NCBI RefSeq assembly: GCF_040054535.1
Contig: NC_090780.1
Location: 13,654,501 to 13,718,500 of the forward strand
Origin: Antennarius striatus
Lineage: Eukaryota; Chordata; Actinopteri; Lophiiformes; Antennariidae
Reading direction: 5' to 3'
Length of the DNA stretch: 64,000 bases
The position numbers were made by a program, and so were the translations under genes. Within the stretch, counting starts at the first letter, position 1. Each line of letters opens with the position of its first letter. Below are positions 12,857-26,187 of the stretch, in pieces. Below the pieces are notes generated by a model. The model ran no database searches. It had not been told where the DNA came from and was given only the letters and a program-made list of their open reading frames with translations.

Positions 12857-14526
12857 GCATGAAATGGAAAGTATAGGTACTAATAACTTGATATGAAGTA
12901 TGGTGTAGGGAGATAAATATACTTTACATTATTACCTTCCATGGTTGCAAAAGTCTAAATTATGCCATCTACATATACATGAGAAATGATATGTAGGCTA
13001 ATGATCCTAAATCATGCACAAATATATTTTAAGCGTTTTTTATGATGAGGTAGATTGAGCAGCAGCTGAGGTTTATTCATAACCTCATGATGTGCTTATG
13101 ATAACTGAATATTGGCGCAGGAACAGGAAAGCAGGCAATAATTTTTGCAATAGCCCAGAATACACACATAGCTTCAACAGATCATAGCCCACTCTTTGCA
13201 GGAAAAAGAAACCAAGTGATGAAACTCACCGGTGTGATTGGTGACTAAATATAGCATTCTACATCTACTGCACAGTGTTTCCTCCACAGGCTGTCAAACC
13301 ACAGAATGAATGAATTTCTAGGCATATTAATAGTAAACACATGATATGAAGAATGGCAGGTCACAGGCTGCCTCCACTCAGGTTTACTGCTTCCTGTTGT
13401 TATGATGTTATTACTATTGAGAGCCCTCAAGAAACAAGACGTGTTAACCAATAAAAACGTAAGCGAGGAAAATGCTGTGGAATGACAGCATTAATAATGA
13501 AGGAGACTCATCTTGCTCTCACCGCAAGCTGCATTTTAAAGCAGACAAAGGGCAGACAGGCGTGAGCCTCCTGATTCAAAATTTTACCAAGCTCTCAAGC
13601 AATCAGTCACAAAGATACATGCCTGTTCACAAACTCACACGCCACTTATTGATTTTCACTTTGCTGTTCAGTGCTTTGATGGCATCACAGTTACATGCCA
13701 TTCTGTACCATCCCACGCAAAAAAAAAAAAAAAAAAAAATCGCTGAAAAGCTAGCAGTTCAGGGAGACTGTGCCCGAAGCCCAGAAAGCATTAAAGATGT
13801 AGAATCCTTCCACGCCTTCCCCTACCCCTGCCTCAATTCTCCTCTGGGCTGGTTTCAGGGTTTCATTGCTTAACAAAAAGAGCATGCAGGAGCCATGTAG
13901 ACTCATGTAAAACCTCATCATGGCTAATGCAGGCAAAACAGTGCTGACTGTGTGCACCAGCAATGCTGCATGTGGCTCCCTGTGGTGTCAACGGACAACA
14001 AAAGAAGAAGCAGGAGATGAACGAGAAAATTAAAGTAATCTTTTTATTTGTAAATATAAATAAGGGATTTTTTAGTGTTTCCTAGGTGAGGTACATGGAG
14101 GCTTTTTCTCTCAGTTTGCAGATAAAAGACACCAAATGCTGAATAGCTCTCTTTTGATCCCACAGATATGCCACCAGTGAGCTCAGGTAACGGTGTGCAG
14201 ACGTTACAAAGCACAGGCAGATTTGTCTGCCGTCACCTCTGGGTGCAGGTGGGGGAAAAAAAATTTAATTCCTAAGAGAAACCATTGCATGCAAATTACT
14301 GTAGGTTGAAAAGGGCTGTCTCGCTCATGAACCTTTAGTTGAAGTTAAATGTGATCTAAATTAATGCAATTAATGGCTTCATTGTCTTTGTCTGTTCATT
14401 TTGTAGAACATTTATTGCACAAGTTAAATTACTCTTTAATAATACAATGCAAGAAAAAGGAGAATTTTCTCCTTATGATGCAGAACAATTGCATTTATAT
14501 TGAAGTATATATTTAGACTCTGGCTT
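12857..14526. other. Non-coding stretch with an A-run
   Basis: No gene recognised. A run of 20 A residues lies at 13720-13739 and could mark an old retroposon end. The open frame at 13472-13873 runs through this A-run and is rejected. Confidence 0.45.
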
Positions 14527-14890
14527 GAAAGCTTTACTAATAGCCAATTGTCTGGATGGACCTGCAGCTGCGTCTGTATGTCCCAGTTCAGTGAATTGGG
14601 TAATGTGGTAGATCTATATAGGGATGTTTTTAGATTGCAGTACCAGAGGTTTTATTCCTAACCTTATTGCTGCTGAATTTTAAGGCTTTCCCTTATCATT
14701 TAGTTTGAAACTAAAATGTCCTCACAGCAGTGCAGGGGTGTTTGGTTTTGCCACTTTTAGTCGAATCAATAAATGCTCATCGCAAAATTTAGTGCCTCTA
14801 GAGATAAACAGTCGATGGCATTTGAGGCTCGTTTAATTCTCTGCTTTTAGCAAAACAAACAACCACGAGACATCAGTCAGGCAGAGTCCG
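14527..14890 (+). repeat. Diverged dispersed repeat, copy B
   Basis: Same orientation as copy A at 8777. The shared blocks are GGATGGACCTGCAGCTGC, TTTGAAACTAAA versus TTTGAGACTAAA, and AGTGCCTCTAGAGATAAACAG versus AGTGCCTCAAGACATAAACAG. The many indels imply an old insertion or duplication. Confidence 0.6.
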
Positions 14891-16140
14891 AGAAACACAA
14901 TATGGAACATTTACGTTTCCGTTCCAGCTCATTTCTACAGATGTTTTTATGCAAATGAATGGGGGTAATTCCTCCACTGACTTTTATTCAAATAAATGTA
15001 ATCACTTCTGTACTTGTGTAACTGCAATCAAATTCACAACCTTACTCCTTTATCTCATTAGGCCCCCTCTCTAATGTATGAATCAACAAGCATCAATCCA
15101 AAATAATAAGGACTGGCGATTAGCGTACTGCATTATTGTGGACTTCATTCAATGAGACCAATTGGAACCACAGAATGAAAAGTAATAAAACAATCTTAAA
15201 ATACATCTAAATAGATAATCTGGACACCAAAAATTGCAGATTTTAAAGGAGTTATACTGTCTAATGGCCTGGTAGTTCAGGACAACAAATCATTCCTAAA
15301 AATGGTTGTCAGCCCTGTCAGCCACAGAACAAAAAAGAGCTGTAATACCAGGTAGAAGTGATGGGATGCGAGACAGTGAGTGGGAGGATTTCTAGACTTC
15401 ACTTCGAGAGGAAAATAATAGTTTTTTATCCGTGCAACACAATTAAGGATGATTACTGAAAAATCGTCTGTCTGTGTGTTTCTATGGATGTGTGTTCTGT
15501 TGAGACAGAGACACTGAACAGAGAAGTCCTCTATAATGGGTGGTGGGAGAATGGTTGTTTTACAGGATGATCCTGTTGCTGTTTGACTGATGGGAAGCAT
15601 ATGGTTTATGAGCAGCCTACCATTACAACATATAAAGGATGACAAACTGCACTATTAAAGTTCTCTCAAAAGTATGACAGACTGGCAGAATTACAAAAAA
15701 AACCCAACTCCACCGTTCAGAATCCCTCAGAAAAGAGTGTAGAAATGATGCCCACCTGAAATCAGCACAGCTCCACTGGCTAACCCTAATCAGTCCATTG
15801 CATGAAAAATAGATGCAGTGGACAAGAAAAACAAAATGTTTATATTTTATTCAACAAATAATAACATCAAAGAAGGTAGAGAAGAGCATCTGGTGAATAA
15901 TCCATAATCCATGAACAGACGATTGCATAAGAGTATTATAGTTTAGTAGTCCATAAATTTTCACTGATTTTCATGACAAATGATGAAATTTTTATTATGT
16001 GTTCTAACAAGAAGACTATTTTATCCTACCAGCTGCTCAACATTGCTTGAAATTCCTCTGGAGATGGGAGCTGAAGTCCTCATAGAAAGCAGTCAGTCAA
16101 ATGTTACCGGTTCACCATTAATAAATGTTTGGTTTTTCTG
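14891..16140. other. Non-coding stretch
   Basis: No gene or named repeat recognised. The 122-codon minus-strand open frame at 15277-15645 has no family resemblance. Confidence 0.45.
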
Positions 16141-16512
16141 GGGCAGCACAGTGGCGCAGTCAGTAGCGCTGTCGCCGCACAGCAAGGCGGTTCCAGGTTC
16201 TAGTCCTGCTCTGTCTGGAGTTTGCATGTTCTCCCCATGTCTGTGTGGGTTCTCTCCGGTTTCTCCGGATTCCTCTTACCTCCAAAAACATGCACTTCAG
16301 GTTAATTGGCCATTCCAAATTTGCCCATAGGTGTGAGTGTGTATGTGCGTGTTTGTCTGTGTCTCTGTGTGGCTCCGCAGTGCACTGGCGTAATTTCCCC
16401 CACCTCACACCCTAAGGCAGCTGGGATAGGCTCCAGCTCCCCGTGACCTGCAACGGCGGATAAAGTAGTGCAGGAAAATGGATGGATGGATGGATGAATG
16501 GATGGATGGATG
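16141..16512 (+). repeat. Teleost dispersed repeat with (GGAT)n tail
   Basis: It starts GGGCAGCACAGTGGCGCAGT and contains GGAGTTTGCATGTTCTCCCC and GGGATAGGCTCCAGCTCCCC, then ends in a GGAT/GGATGAAT repeat. This is a very common element in fish genomes. Two reversed copies lie at about 19440-19800 and 51775-52105. I leave its class open. Confidence 0.8.
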
Positions 16513-16694
16513 GGTTTTTCTTACTCTTAATAAAACATCTTAAGACCTCATACATAAACTTAAACAAGAGTAATCTGAAGATGACAAACTCATTCTCTAT
16601 TCCTTTAGTGAGACAAGAGTAGTGGATACTTTTTTCCCAATATACTATTGAGAAATTATTGAAAACTACCAAAAATGGATCTATGTACCTATGG

Positions 16695-17436
16695 CAGTGG
16701 TTCTTAACCTGGGTTCGATCGAACTCCAGGGGTTCTCAGGGGTTCGGCGAAGACGGGGGTCAAGACAAAACACCCGACTTGCCAAACATACACGAATCAC
16801 TGTGTATGTTTGACACGTGTCAATTCGTGATGACACGCCCCCCTTAGCCGTCACTGGCTGCAGGTGATCACGATACATCGATTAGCCTACCTGTGCTACA
16901 GGGGATTTTGCGCACTCAGTAGTCGATTTATGCCTGCCTGATGGTATGTCATCAGATTGCATTCTTAATATTTTAATTGTTAAGCGGACGAATATGTGCA
17001 ACATGAATTTACATGTACTGTCTAACCGAACGTGATGGGAGTCAGCGTTCTGCATGATTTGCAATGTGAAGTTGAGCAACTCTAGTCTCGCACTGACAAA
17101 AATAAAGGAACACTACCTTAAGCTGCATGGAAAACAACAGAAAAAGACTTTGCTGTGACAATGACATGAGAGTAACACTTGCCAAGGTGAAGCCACGCAT
17201 ATCTGAACTGGTCTCCCAATAACAGCAGAAGTCACACTGATTTGCAGCTAGGTCATTTCATGTGAGTTCATACACTGTCTTGGTTTTGTTCTTTGAAAAC
17301 GGTGACATTAATGCACAATTCATTAAATACACCAGTAAAACATATAAAAAAAAAAAATTTAACTAAAGAAGGGTTTGGTGAGTGAGCATATGAAACCAGC
17401 AGGGTTCGGCACCTCCAACAAGGTTAAGAACCACTG
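16695..17436 (+). mobile_element. hAT deletion derivative
   Basis: Both ends are CAGTGGTTCTTAACCT-type inverted repeats, the hAT (Charlie-like) type. The interior keeps broken pieces of a BED-finger/ZBED-type transposase: a segment readable as CNVKLSNSSLALTKIKEHY near 17055-17115, followed closely by the C-terminal signature VKPRISELVSQ, stop, QQKSH near 17185-17240. The N-terminal and C-terminal pieces lie only about 60 nt apart, so the core is deleted. The 8-bp flanks (acctatgg and atttagac) do not match, so the target duplication has been lost or the ends moved. Confidence 0.8.
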
Positions 17437-17749
17437 ATTTAGACAAAAGCACCACCCCTTAGAGATTCCCTGGAAATCACAAAAAACAAAATCAGTAAAA
17501 AAGTCAATACATCAAAAAGTTAATGTAGATAAAATGTTTGATTTGCTTATGTTTGGTAATGTCAGAATGTATTATTTACCGTGTATACTGTGGACAAGAT
17601 GACTCCCTTAAAACAACATAAAAAGTACCAAAAGGCACAACTATTAATAATGGTTAGTATAGGATAAGTATATTAACTTCCTATACAACAATCTGAGATA
17701 TTAAGATGATCGATAGAAAGAACAAATCCAAATAAGAACCAATGCAGTC
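17437..17749. other. Non-coding stretch
   Basis: Nothing recognised; AT-rich DNA between the hAT remnant and the AGGTCA repeat. Confidence 0.4.
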
Positions 17750-17935
17750 ACAAACTGCAACATCCCTTGACCTAGATTTCTCAAGGTCAAGGTCATCATC
17801 TCATTTTCATCCCCTTTGCCGCCCGAGTAATGTGCTTTTTGTTTCATCTTTCTATCTGCAACAGTTACTTAGATATTTGTTGGACATACGAACAGACGGA
17901 CGAACAAACACACGAACACTGACAATTACAATACA
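17750..17935 (-). repeat. AGGTCA-containing dispersed repeat, short copy
   Basis: On the minus strand it contains GGCGGCAAAGGGGATGAAAA, GATGACCTTGACCTTGAGAA and CTAGGTCAAGG, matching the longer plus-strand copy at 34680-35300. AGGTCAAGGTCA is present at 17784-17795 on the plus strand. Confidence 0.75.
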
Positions 17936-19050
17936 TCACCGCTTTAAAGCTGTATGTAATTATACAAGAAAACACCATAAATGACATCACTAGAAAGTAT
18001 TCTTGAATATTCACTAACATTCAGTAATTGTTAGGCTTTGTTATGGAGCTGTGAATATACCATTGTGAGAATACTAGAGAAAATGACAATTTACTATTGC
18101 TTTCATAATACTTTATGCTAGATTCAGATATATTGATCACTAAATGAATGGAAGATAGCAGTTTCTCATTTTGCTTGTCCTCACGTGGATGATTGGGAGA
18201 TTTGCAGTACTATCACCACAGTAACATCCCAATGATTGTTTGGTTTCTTTATTTAGATTCTAAAAAAATGCTTGGACAAAGATCGAGCAGGTTTTCTTTA
18301 AATCCTTTATTAAAGTGTGACAGCTACTTCTACCTGCAGAATTTTGAAGCTTTCACCACATTTTTTTCAAGTGAAGAATGAAACAATCCCATTCTAACCA
18401 CACACACCAATGCACTTCACGTTGACACAACTCTCCAACTGAATCATCAACATTTAAGGTGCTGAACTTACACTGTAATTCATTGATACACTAATAGCAC
18501 AGTAAAATCAGAATTAAGTACTACAGACACCTATCACATACACCTACACATACATCAGTTTAGATCAGCTACAACTACATCCTCAATTAGAGTTTGTGCA
18601 TGGGTGTACACGCGTGCATGGAGGAGATAAGGTGAGGTAAGCTGGTGTGGAGATGGCACTGTTGGACTGGAGAGAAGGCGATCAAGCAAAAATGTGCATT
18701 TATACACCTAATCTAGTGTAGAGAGTCTGAGAACATGCTATCATGCTGAACGCTGGGCACAGAGCCAGACACTTAGCCTACCAGCCTCCCAGCATCACTG
18801 GTTGCACTGGTCAGCACTGATGTACTTAATTCAACTGTGGATTTCAACAGTCAAAGCTGTGGTAATCAATACACTTATCTCTACTCATAGTGACTAACCC
18901 ACAAAGAATTATCACCCAACTATTTCGATGATTCCGTCGGGTTGCAATTCCCAGCTTAACATTGCATTTCAACATAGATTAGAGTGGATGATGTGGATCA
19001 CCCAGTTTTCTTTTAAATAACAATTTCGGACTTTTGTCTATAAACTTAGC
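17936..19050. other. Non-coding stretch
   Basis: No gene or repeat recognised. Confidence 0.4.
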
Positions 19051-19055
19051 CGCAC

Positions 19056-19357
19056 TGTCACAGTTGGGTGTGTCAGTGCTGGTGTGTGGCAGGGAGAGGC
19101 CAAGCTTGTGGGTGGAGCCACGGCTCCGCACCTGTTACTGATCGTCACACCTGAACTTGTTTTGGTCTAATGACCCTGAGGCTTTTTAAGCCTCGCTCAA
19201 TGAGAGCTAGGTGCTGGTGCATTGCTCATGTTTGGTTCTGGTAGTCTTTCCTGATTTTGAGTTTGTCTGGAGAATTTTTGAGTTTCTTAATAAATCATGG
19301 ATGACAGTTTTGCCTTTGGTGTCCTGCATTTGGGTCCATACCCTGACATACGTGACA
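19056..19357 (+). mobile_element. Solo LTR with exact 5-bp target duplication
   Basis: The 302-bp segment starts TGTCAC and ends GTGACA, a perfect 6-bp inverted end of TG...CA type. It is flanked on both sides by CGCAC (19051-19055 and 19358-19362). An AATAAA lies near its 3' part (about 19290), and a TTTTTAAG that could serve as a TATA-like box lies upstream. No internal retroelement genes flank it, so it is what is left after recombination between two LTRs. A Gypsy-type origin is plausible but not proven. Confidence 0.85.
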
Positions 19358-19439
19358 CGCACATAATTGTGAAATGAGCACAAAGCTTATCAATTAACCT
19401 ATCAATGTTTTGTGTTGCTTTCATTCTTTCATTCATTTT

Positions 19440-19800
19440 CTTGAAGACAAGTAGCTGTCCCACCTGCAGCTCCTTATCCGAATCCGGTCACAGGTTTATG
19501 CTGGAGCCTATCCCAAACATTGGGTGAGAGGTGGGATACACCCTGGACAAGTCGCCAGATTACCGCAGGGTCACATACGGTATAAAGACAAACAGCCCAT
19601 TCACCCACACATTCACACCTACGATCAATTCACCTACGTTATGTGTTTTTGGACGTGGAAGGACGCCAGAGAACCCTGACAGAAACCACACAGACACGGA
19701 GAACATTCAAACTCCACAGAGAAAAGTCCTTGGCGGAATCGAACAAAAGACCTTCTTGCTCTGAGGCACCAGTGCTACCAACTACGCCACCTTGCTCCCC
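19440..19800 (-). repeat. Teleost dispersed repeat, reversed copy
   Basis: Reversed and diverged copy of the 16141-16512 family: the region contains GGAGCCTATCCCAA, a CACACATTCACACC segment and AACATTCAAACTCC in the expected order. Confidence 0.75.
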
Positions 19801-20499
19801 ACAAGTAGTTCACAACTTAATACTACAAATCTCCTTAATAAATCATACATGCAGTATATAAGGGAGATTTCTAGCACATAGTTGCCTCACACCATGCCTC
19901 TGTAAACCAGGCTCCATTATTCATTAGCCTCGCTGTAGCGTATATGCATAGTGCACTTGCCACTGCACAACTCAGACTGGATGTTAGTGGGTTATTAGCC
20001 CATATACTGCACAAGAACACCACTCTAATGACCTGTCATAGTTCAGCTAATGGGCTGTGACAAGCACATCTTCCTTGTGGCAGATAAGAGTGAGTAAAAC
20101 TGGTGCTTTTGACAACCACAGCTGTATGCTCAGAAAGGATGCACACTGACAGATCACGATTATGTAACAGCACGAGTGCCTGAAAGTGCGTATTACCAAA
20201 TTATAACATAGAGGGTTGCTATTCCTATGCCTTCAGACGCTTTATTCTGTGTCAATGCACATGTTAGGCTTTGTCTTGCCGTTTCATGTGGGGTGTTATA
20301 ATACGTATTGTGCCGCAGAGACCAAACTGCTAAACAGATGAGAGCAATGGTAAATGATGCTAAGATAACGAGTGTTCTTCTTTAAATATAAGAATTATAG
20401 ATCGAGAGTGATATCCCTGATGCAATCTGAAATTCTATTGCCAGTTTGACTATATCCTGGTAAACATAACACACTGTTGTGAAAGTGGTGGAAATAGGG

Positions 20500-20735
20500 A
20501 TGACTACTTATAAGTAGGTTGCTGGTTCGAGCCCCAGTTCCCCCCGTCGATATTTCCATGTACTCTTGAACAAGATATTTAACCCCCATCTTGCTCCCCA
20601 GGCACCCTAAGGGTGCCCATTACTGCTCAGGATGAATCACATGCAGAGAACAAATTTCAACACATTTACTGTGTAAAATTGTTTAAGACTGTACTTGGAT
20701 TAAATGTGCTTGACAATAGAACTTATTCTTATTCC
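20500..20735 (+). mobile_element. tRNA-derived SINE fragment
   Basis: A box B-like GGTTCGAGCCCC at about 20527 is followed by CTTGAACAAGATATTTAACC, TTGCTCCCCAGGCACC and AATCACATGCAGAGAACAAA, matching the body of a common teleost SINE. It ends near TGTGCTTGACAATA. The box A part is decayed. Confidence 0.6.
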
Positions 20736-22173
20736 ATTCATTCAAAGATGTTTTTTTTCTTGTAGCGTTTCCAGCTCACCCAAGTAACACCAAAAATAAT
20801 TGTTGTTGTTTTGTGAGTAGGAAGCCAGTGAGGGATCATTTTCTTTCTGTTGTTCTTACTGGTTGACCTACCTGACTGCAAGGGGATATCCGCCATCTAT
20901 TATAATGTCCCCAGACAAATGTTTGTGGGTGTCAGAGGAAAAGCAAAGCAGACTATAATCGCAAATACTGTGGTATATTTAGAATTAGTAAGTCCAATTT
21001 GGGAGAAAAAAGACAGTGTTGAATCTCACATGATATATTGCATACATTTTGAGGACATGAACACATTATAAACTTCAATGCCACTGATGCCACCTAGTAA
21101 AGAAAACTCTGGGACAAGGCCAGGAGGAAAGTCAATAACACAACTTTCAGATGTGGTCTGCCCGCTATCTTTAGCATGTCTTTGATACATTGGCACAGCT
21201 GAACGCAACCAATGAACATCGCCTTTGGCGAGATCCTTGTCCCCGTCCTTGCTCGTCACAATACAACAGATGGAGGACTCGACGCAGTGAACAAGTCTCT
21301 AATGGCAAAATGTCAACGTCACATGCTGATGATACATTCAGATTGTGCAGGCATTTCTAGAATTCCAGTTTAACGACAATATGCAAAAATGTTCACAAAA
21401 GGAACATTAAAAACCCTCTGGCACCCAGATGTAACTACTCTTACCATTAAACAGTTGTGTGCCTCCCATTATCATGCTTATGTAAGTCTGCTGCACCCAC
21501 AGAGTGAGAAAGTAAGAAGATATTATAAAAATAAAAATTAACTTTACAATTTTTTGACTGGGAACTTTTTCCTCCTATGATGACAGAGACATCTGAATGA
21601 ACAGATGGAGGTACATGCGAGCATGTACTTACCCACAGACACACACTGAGTATTATTCATGACTTGGGATGCCCCTAAACGAATCCATGTGGGTAAATGT
21701 CATCAACAAATGTCAATAGCTTTTTGGGGCCTGTCCTGAGGACATGGAGCTCAGCATAAGGACTAAGGGACTCAGATGTACCTTCATTTTCTACTTTTTC
21801 ATCAATTCTTAATCTACTTTCAGGAACTCATCTGTGCATGGAATAATTTAAGCAACACAGGTCTTTTGACGGGAAGGAAGAAAAGAGGACAGATGTGATC
21901 ATAAGAGGCATGTCATGCACTGCAATAAAATGACATAAGAAAGAGAAGGAAGCTGCTGTCTTATTTTTTCATGTAGTTGAGGGGTATGAAATAGGTAACC
22001 ACCATGGAAAGAAATGTTCTGCTGAAAACTGGAGACATTCTCTAGACATTGGAAACACTTTTCAATAAGAGAAGAGCTACCTTCTGACACTATGAGGCTG
22101 AAAAGCCTCATACAGACTCCAGCAGTCATGAGGCATGTCACATTATGTCATCGTATTGTCATATTGCCTGTAC
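20736..22173. other. Non-coding stretch left of tex264 exon 2
   Basis: No exon or repeat recognised. If tex264 continues left, this is the start of its intron 2, which would then exceed 22 kb inside this window. Confidence 0.45.
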
Positions 22174-25100
22174 CTCAATGTACGATCCTAGTTGCGGGTA
22201 CACTCTGTAAGGTCCCAGCAGGTTCGACAGGAAGGTGGTGGAGGGGAAGGTGGTGGTTACAGCATGGCTCACTTCTGGCAGAGAAAACAGCTTGAAACCA
22301 AACTTCTCATACAGCGTCTGAAGCTCTTCATCTGGCTTCTCTTCACCCTCACACAGGATGTTGCCCACTGCGTATCGGCATTTATCTGATGGTCTCTGAG
22401 GGACAAAGAGCAGAGAAGTTGTACTTCATACATTTATACAGATCAGACCCCACTTAAAATCAGATTAAAAATCACTGTTCAGTCACAGTTTTCAAACAGA
22501 TGTAGTAATTAGAAACTAAAACAAGGCTTTGAGGGAATGACACTCATTCAGGCAAAAAAAAAATACTGACTATACACACACTTTTTTCTACACCGTAAAA
22601 GTGCCTGTTTATATTTGCCTGTCTTCAATGGTTTTAGGAGACTTGATTGGTTTGCAGTATAAGCAGCATAGCCACACAATGAAGCAAGTCCAAATTCTTA
22701 ATTAACAGCAACCTATAATAAAAAATGTTTTGGTGCCAATTTTCAAACTTAAACTACCAACTTAAATAATGAAAAATTCTGAACAGTTAACCCTTTGTGT
22801 GTGGGCGTGTGTGTGGGCGTGTGTATTGGGCTTTAAGGAGACCCGTTTATCATGACCAACAATAAGTGACTGCTCCACTTAATGCTCTGTCAGCATGTAA
22901 GTACACACACAGCAGTATAAATAGATGTTTGATTGAAATTTGTGGAGACACTGCAGGTTCATACAGTCTGCCAAATGTCGCTGGACAGAGTGCTGCCAGC
23001 TCTGCTAAACTTCTAACCTCTAACCAGACCACATACTGTATATGGCAGTACGAAATGTGTGTGTGATTTAAGGCATGTTAGACAAGGGCACAAGAAGTGG
23101 TCTTTTTTTTTCTACACTGTGTTTTTGCAAACACTCTTAAACATGTGAAAATTCATAGGTTTCATGCAATTTGTTGTACTTTACATCAAAAGTATTTGTG
23201 GCTATCAAGTAATACGCTGTCCCAAATTTTTAAAAAAAACTCTTTATTACCCATAAATAATTGCAAAATATATAAGGATTAATAAAGCTTTTGAGCTATA
23301 AGGAAATAATATAGCATTAGTAGGTTTAGTCTTGGAACCGCACCCCACAATCTAGAAGGCACCGTCTGTTCTACTTGATGACTCTTGAGCAGAGTAGATA
23401 CAAGATGACATGTAAGTTTGGTTTCCTTCCGTTCAAGGGCTCTGCAACCATGTTCCTTAATGCGCCCGCAAGTCTGCATGTAGATAAGAGACAGCTTCAC
23501 AATCACTGAGCAAATTGTCAGTCAGAAGATGATGTGACAGAGTCTCCCACTCACATCTGTCAGCAGTCACATTCTCATACTGAGTGAGAGTTGCTCTTCG
23601 TGAGCCATATCGGCTTTTCGCATCTTTTTGCCAACTTAGTAAAAAGGCACATCATTATATTTAACATACACTGGTTCACCATTTTCTAAAGCTTGCTAGA
23701 GTAGCTTAGCTTTCTAATTACATGTTTCCTCATTTGCTGCAGGCATGAGCTGAATAGACTCCAACCATTGATTCAGATATAAGTAGAATGAATCATAATG
23801 GTGCCTTCCTGCATGATACTGTGAGTAGATTTTACGTAGAACAATTAGATTGTCAGCCCTCTGAGAGTCCTGAAATCATCTCTGAAAGAAAACCATAACA
23901 ATCTCCAGAATGAAAACGATTTGAACTTATGGCAAACAGAGGTCTAGACAGCAGCATTTTAAAAAATGATACAGTGTGTGTGATTTGCATTAAATGAGGC
24001 AAAAACACACAACAATGGGTATGTTCCTTTAAGGTTTGCTGCCGGTCTCCGCTCCATGACAGCGGCGGCCTGTGAAGGGCTGGCATTGAGGGTGCACAGA
24101 TGGGAGCAAGCAACACTCATCTTAATGTCCCTGGCATCTAGGCATAATTATCACATCCAAACGCCGCAACCCTCTCCTCATTTCCATCTTACTTCTCACA
24201 TTCTAAAGTCTTTTTGACTGCTTTGTGCTGCTACTCCACACTGTTCACTATTCCACTTTGTTCATAGAGTGTCAACAGCACAACTCAACCCCAGTTAGAC
24301 TCTGACTACGATAAATCTATTGGATACTCCACCTCTGACCTCATGACCTCTTAATGTCTGTGCCATGTAGGCAGCCAGATAATAATGACTGACAGCACCT
24401 GTTGAGCATGAGCAGATAATCTTTAGTGTCACCTGACAGACCTTTACCACCATGAACAAAAGTGAGTCAGAAAACACAGATCAACAGCTCTGACAGGGAA
24501 TTTTTCAATCTAGACGGCAGGAGAAAGAATAGATGTGTTTACAATGATGCAGTGAGTCATTGCAAGTGTAAACTCATGATGGCTGTGTAAGCAGCACCGG
24601 AGTAAATCATCAAAGTAATATGAAAGGCAAACGTATTTAAGTCCTGGTGATGGATATTTTAAGGTACGATGGTGGACATGATATTATGAACAGCATGAAA
24701 TCTATTTGAATATAACCACTGTAATTCATCACCTGATTTTTTTCCTTCAGCTCGTGTACATAGAGGATGGATTGCCAAACATAATTGTAAAGACTCATGG
24801 GAATGAATTGTAATCTCATGATCCTTTTCATCTTCATCTTGTGCTTTCCTCATCTATAAAACTTGTGACATTCCTGTCAGCGCTTAACACCGATAAGCAA
24901 ATTATCGTATGCCAACAAGCTAAACCAGGATGACTGCATTCATTTCACAACATTCACATAAAAAAAAAAAAATTAATCCAAAAACAATGAATACCAAACA
25001 ATTTTTTTTTTCTTTTAAAAATATTATCAGTTAAAATAGCATTTTAACATTTTGCTTTAAATTACTCATTTTGGAGCATAACATTATAAATTAGCTTTCA

Positions 25101-26150
25101 ATCACTGAAATTCATGCTTATTATGAGTTTTCTCACTAACATAAATTTGCACATTAATAAATGTAATCACCTCATTAGAGGTCTTAACAGAATTGCATCA
25201 AAGCTTTGTTATAACAATTTAAGTTTATCTTATACATTCACATCTGAATTTGTGTTGGCTTCGCTCTCTTGCCGACAACAAATCAAACATATGAGCTGTC
25301 AACAAGCCTGCTATGCAGAGCTACTCCTTGTCAAGACTGGCGGTCAGTGATAAGACAACAATAACCATTTAAACACAGATGGGATAACAACTGTCCTCCC
25401 ACAAGCTTGCCTCAGTATCTTACATTCTCCAAGTCTTTCATGCTCTCAGTGCAGATAGACTACAGTGTGTTAGCCAAACCGGTAGTTCACTAATGATATC
25501 ATTCAGGGCTCTAGCTATCATTCACATCCCACACAGAAGCAGGAACAAACACCAGCCCTGACTGTATCTCAGCTCTGCGTCCCTCAAAACAATGCACCTC
25601 ATAGACTACAGGCAATTAGGAAAAAAAGGAACCTCACTTCATGTACTTGACTTGTCTTGTCTTGTCATCCCCACCAAAGTTATTTTGTTTGAGTCTAACA
25701 GAGCAAATGGTAAAAATTCTGAGATTCTTCCCATTTTGAGCTGCAGCTGCAGCGCTCCAAAGGTCAGGTGCTACAAAAGCTGTGTTATGGAAGACAGCGT
25801 CCAATTCCATTTCTCACAGGTAGCTGAGGAGAACTGACTGTGACTTTCGATTGGAGTGGTGGAGAAGCAGAGAGTCGGACAATAAGAAGACTGAAGGTTT
25901 ACCTTCCCAAACTGGAACACTGACATATTACATGTCTGTACCAAGAATATAGAAACCACATTGAAGTTACAATACTAATGGGAACAATTATTTAATCTTA
26001 ATTCATATCTCAGGTGATTTCATGTGCAGAAAACATTCATTTTCTGTATTTCCCTATGCAGAGCAGGTTCATTAAAATGGAAAAAGATATGTACAAGTAA
26101 CTTTGGAAGAGCTCATGGCCCATGGGAATCTAAGTTGCCCCCCCACACAC

Positions 26151-26187
<37 letters not shown>

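Noticed and set aside
13472..13873. 133-codon plus-strand frame
   Set aside because: It passes through a run of 20 A residues (poly-Lys) and has no recognisable domain.
17437..17444. Target duplication for the hAT element at 16695
   Set aside because: Left flank acctatgg and right flank atttagac do not match.
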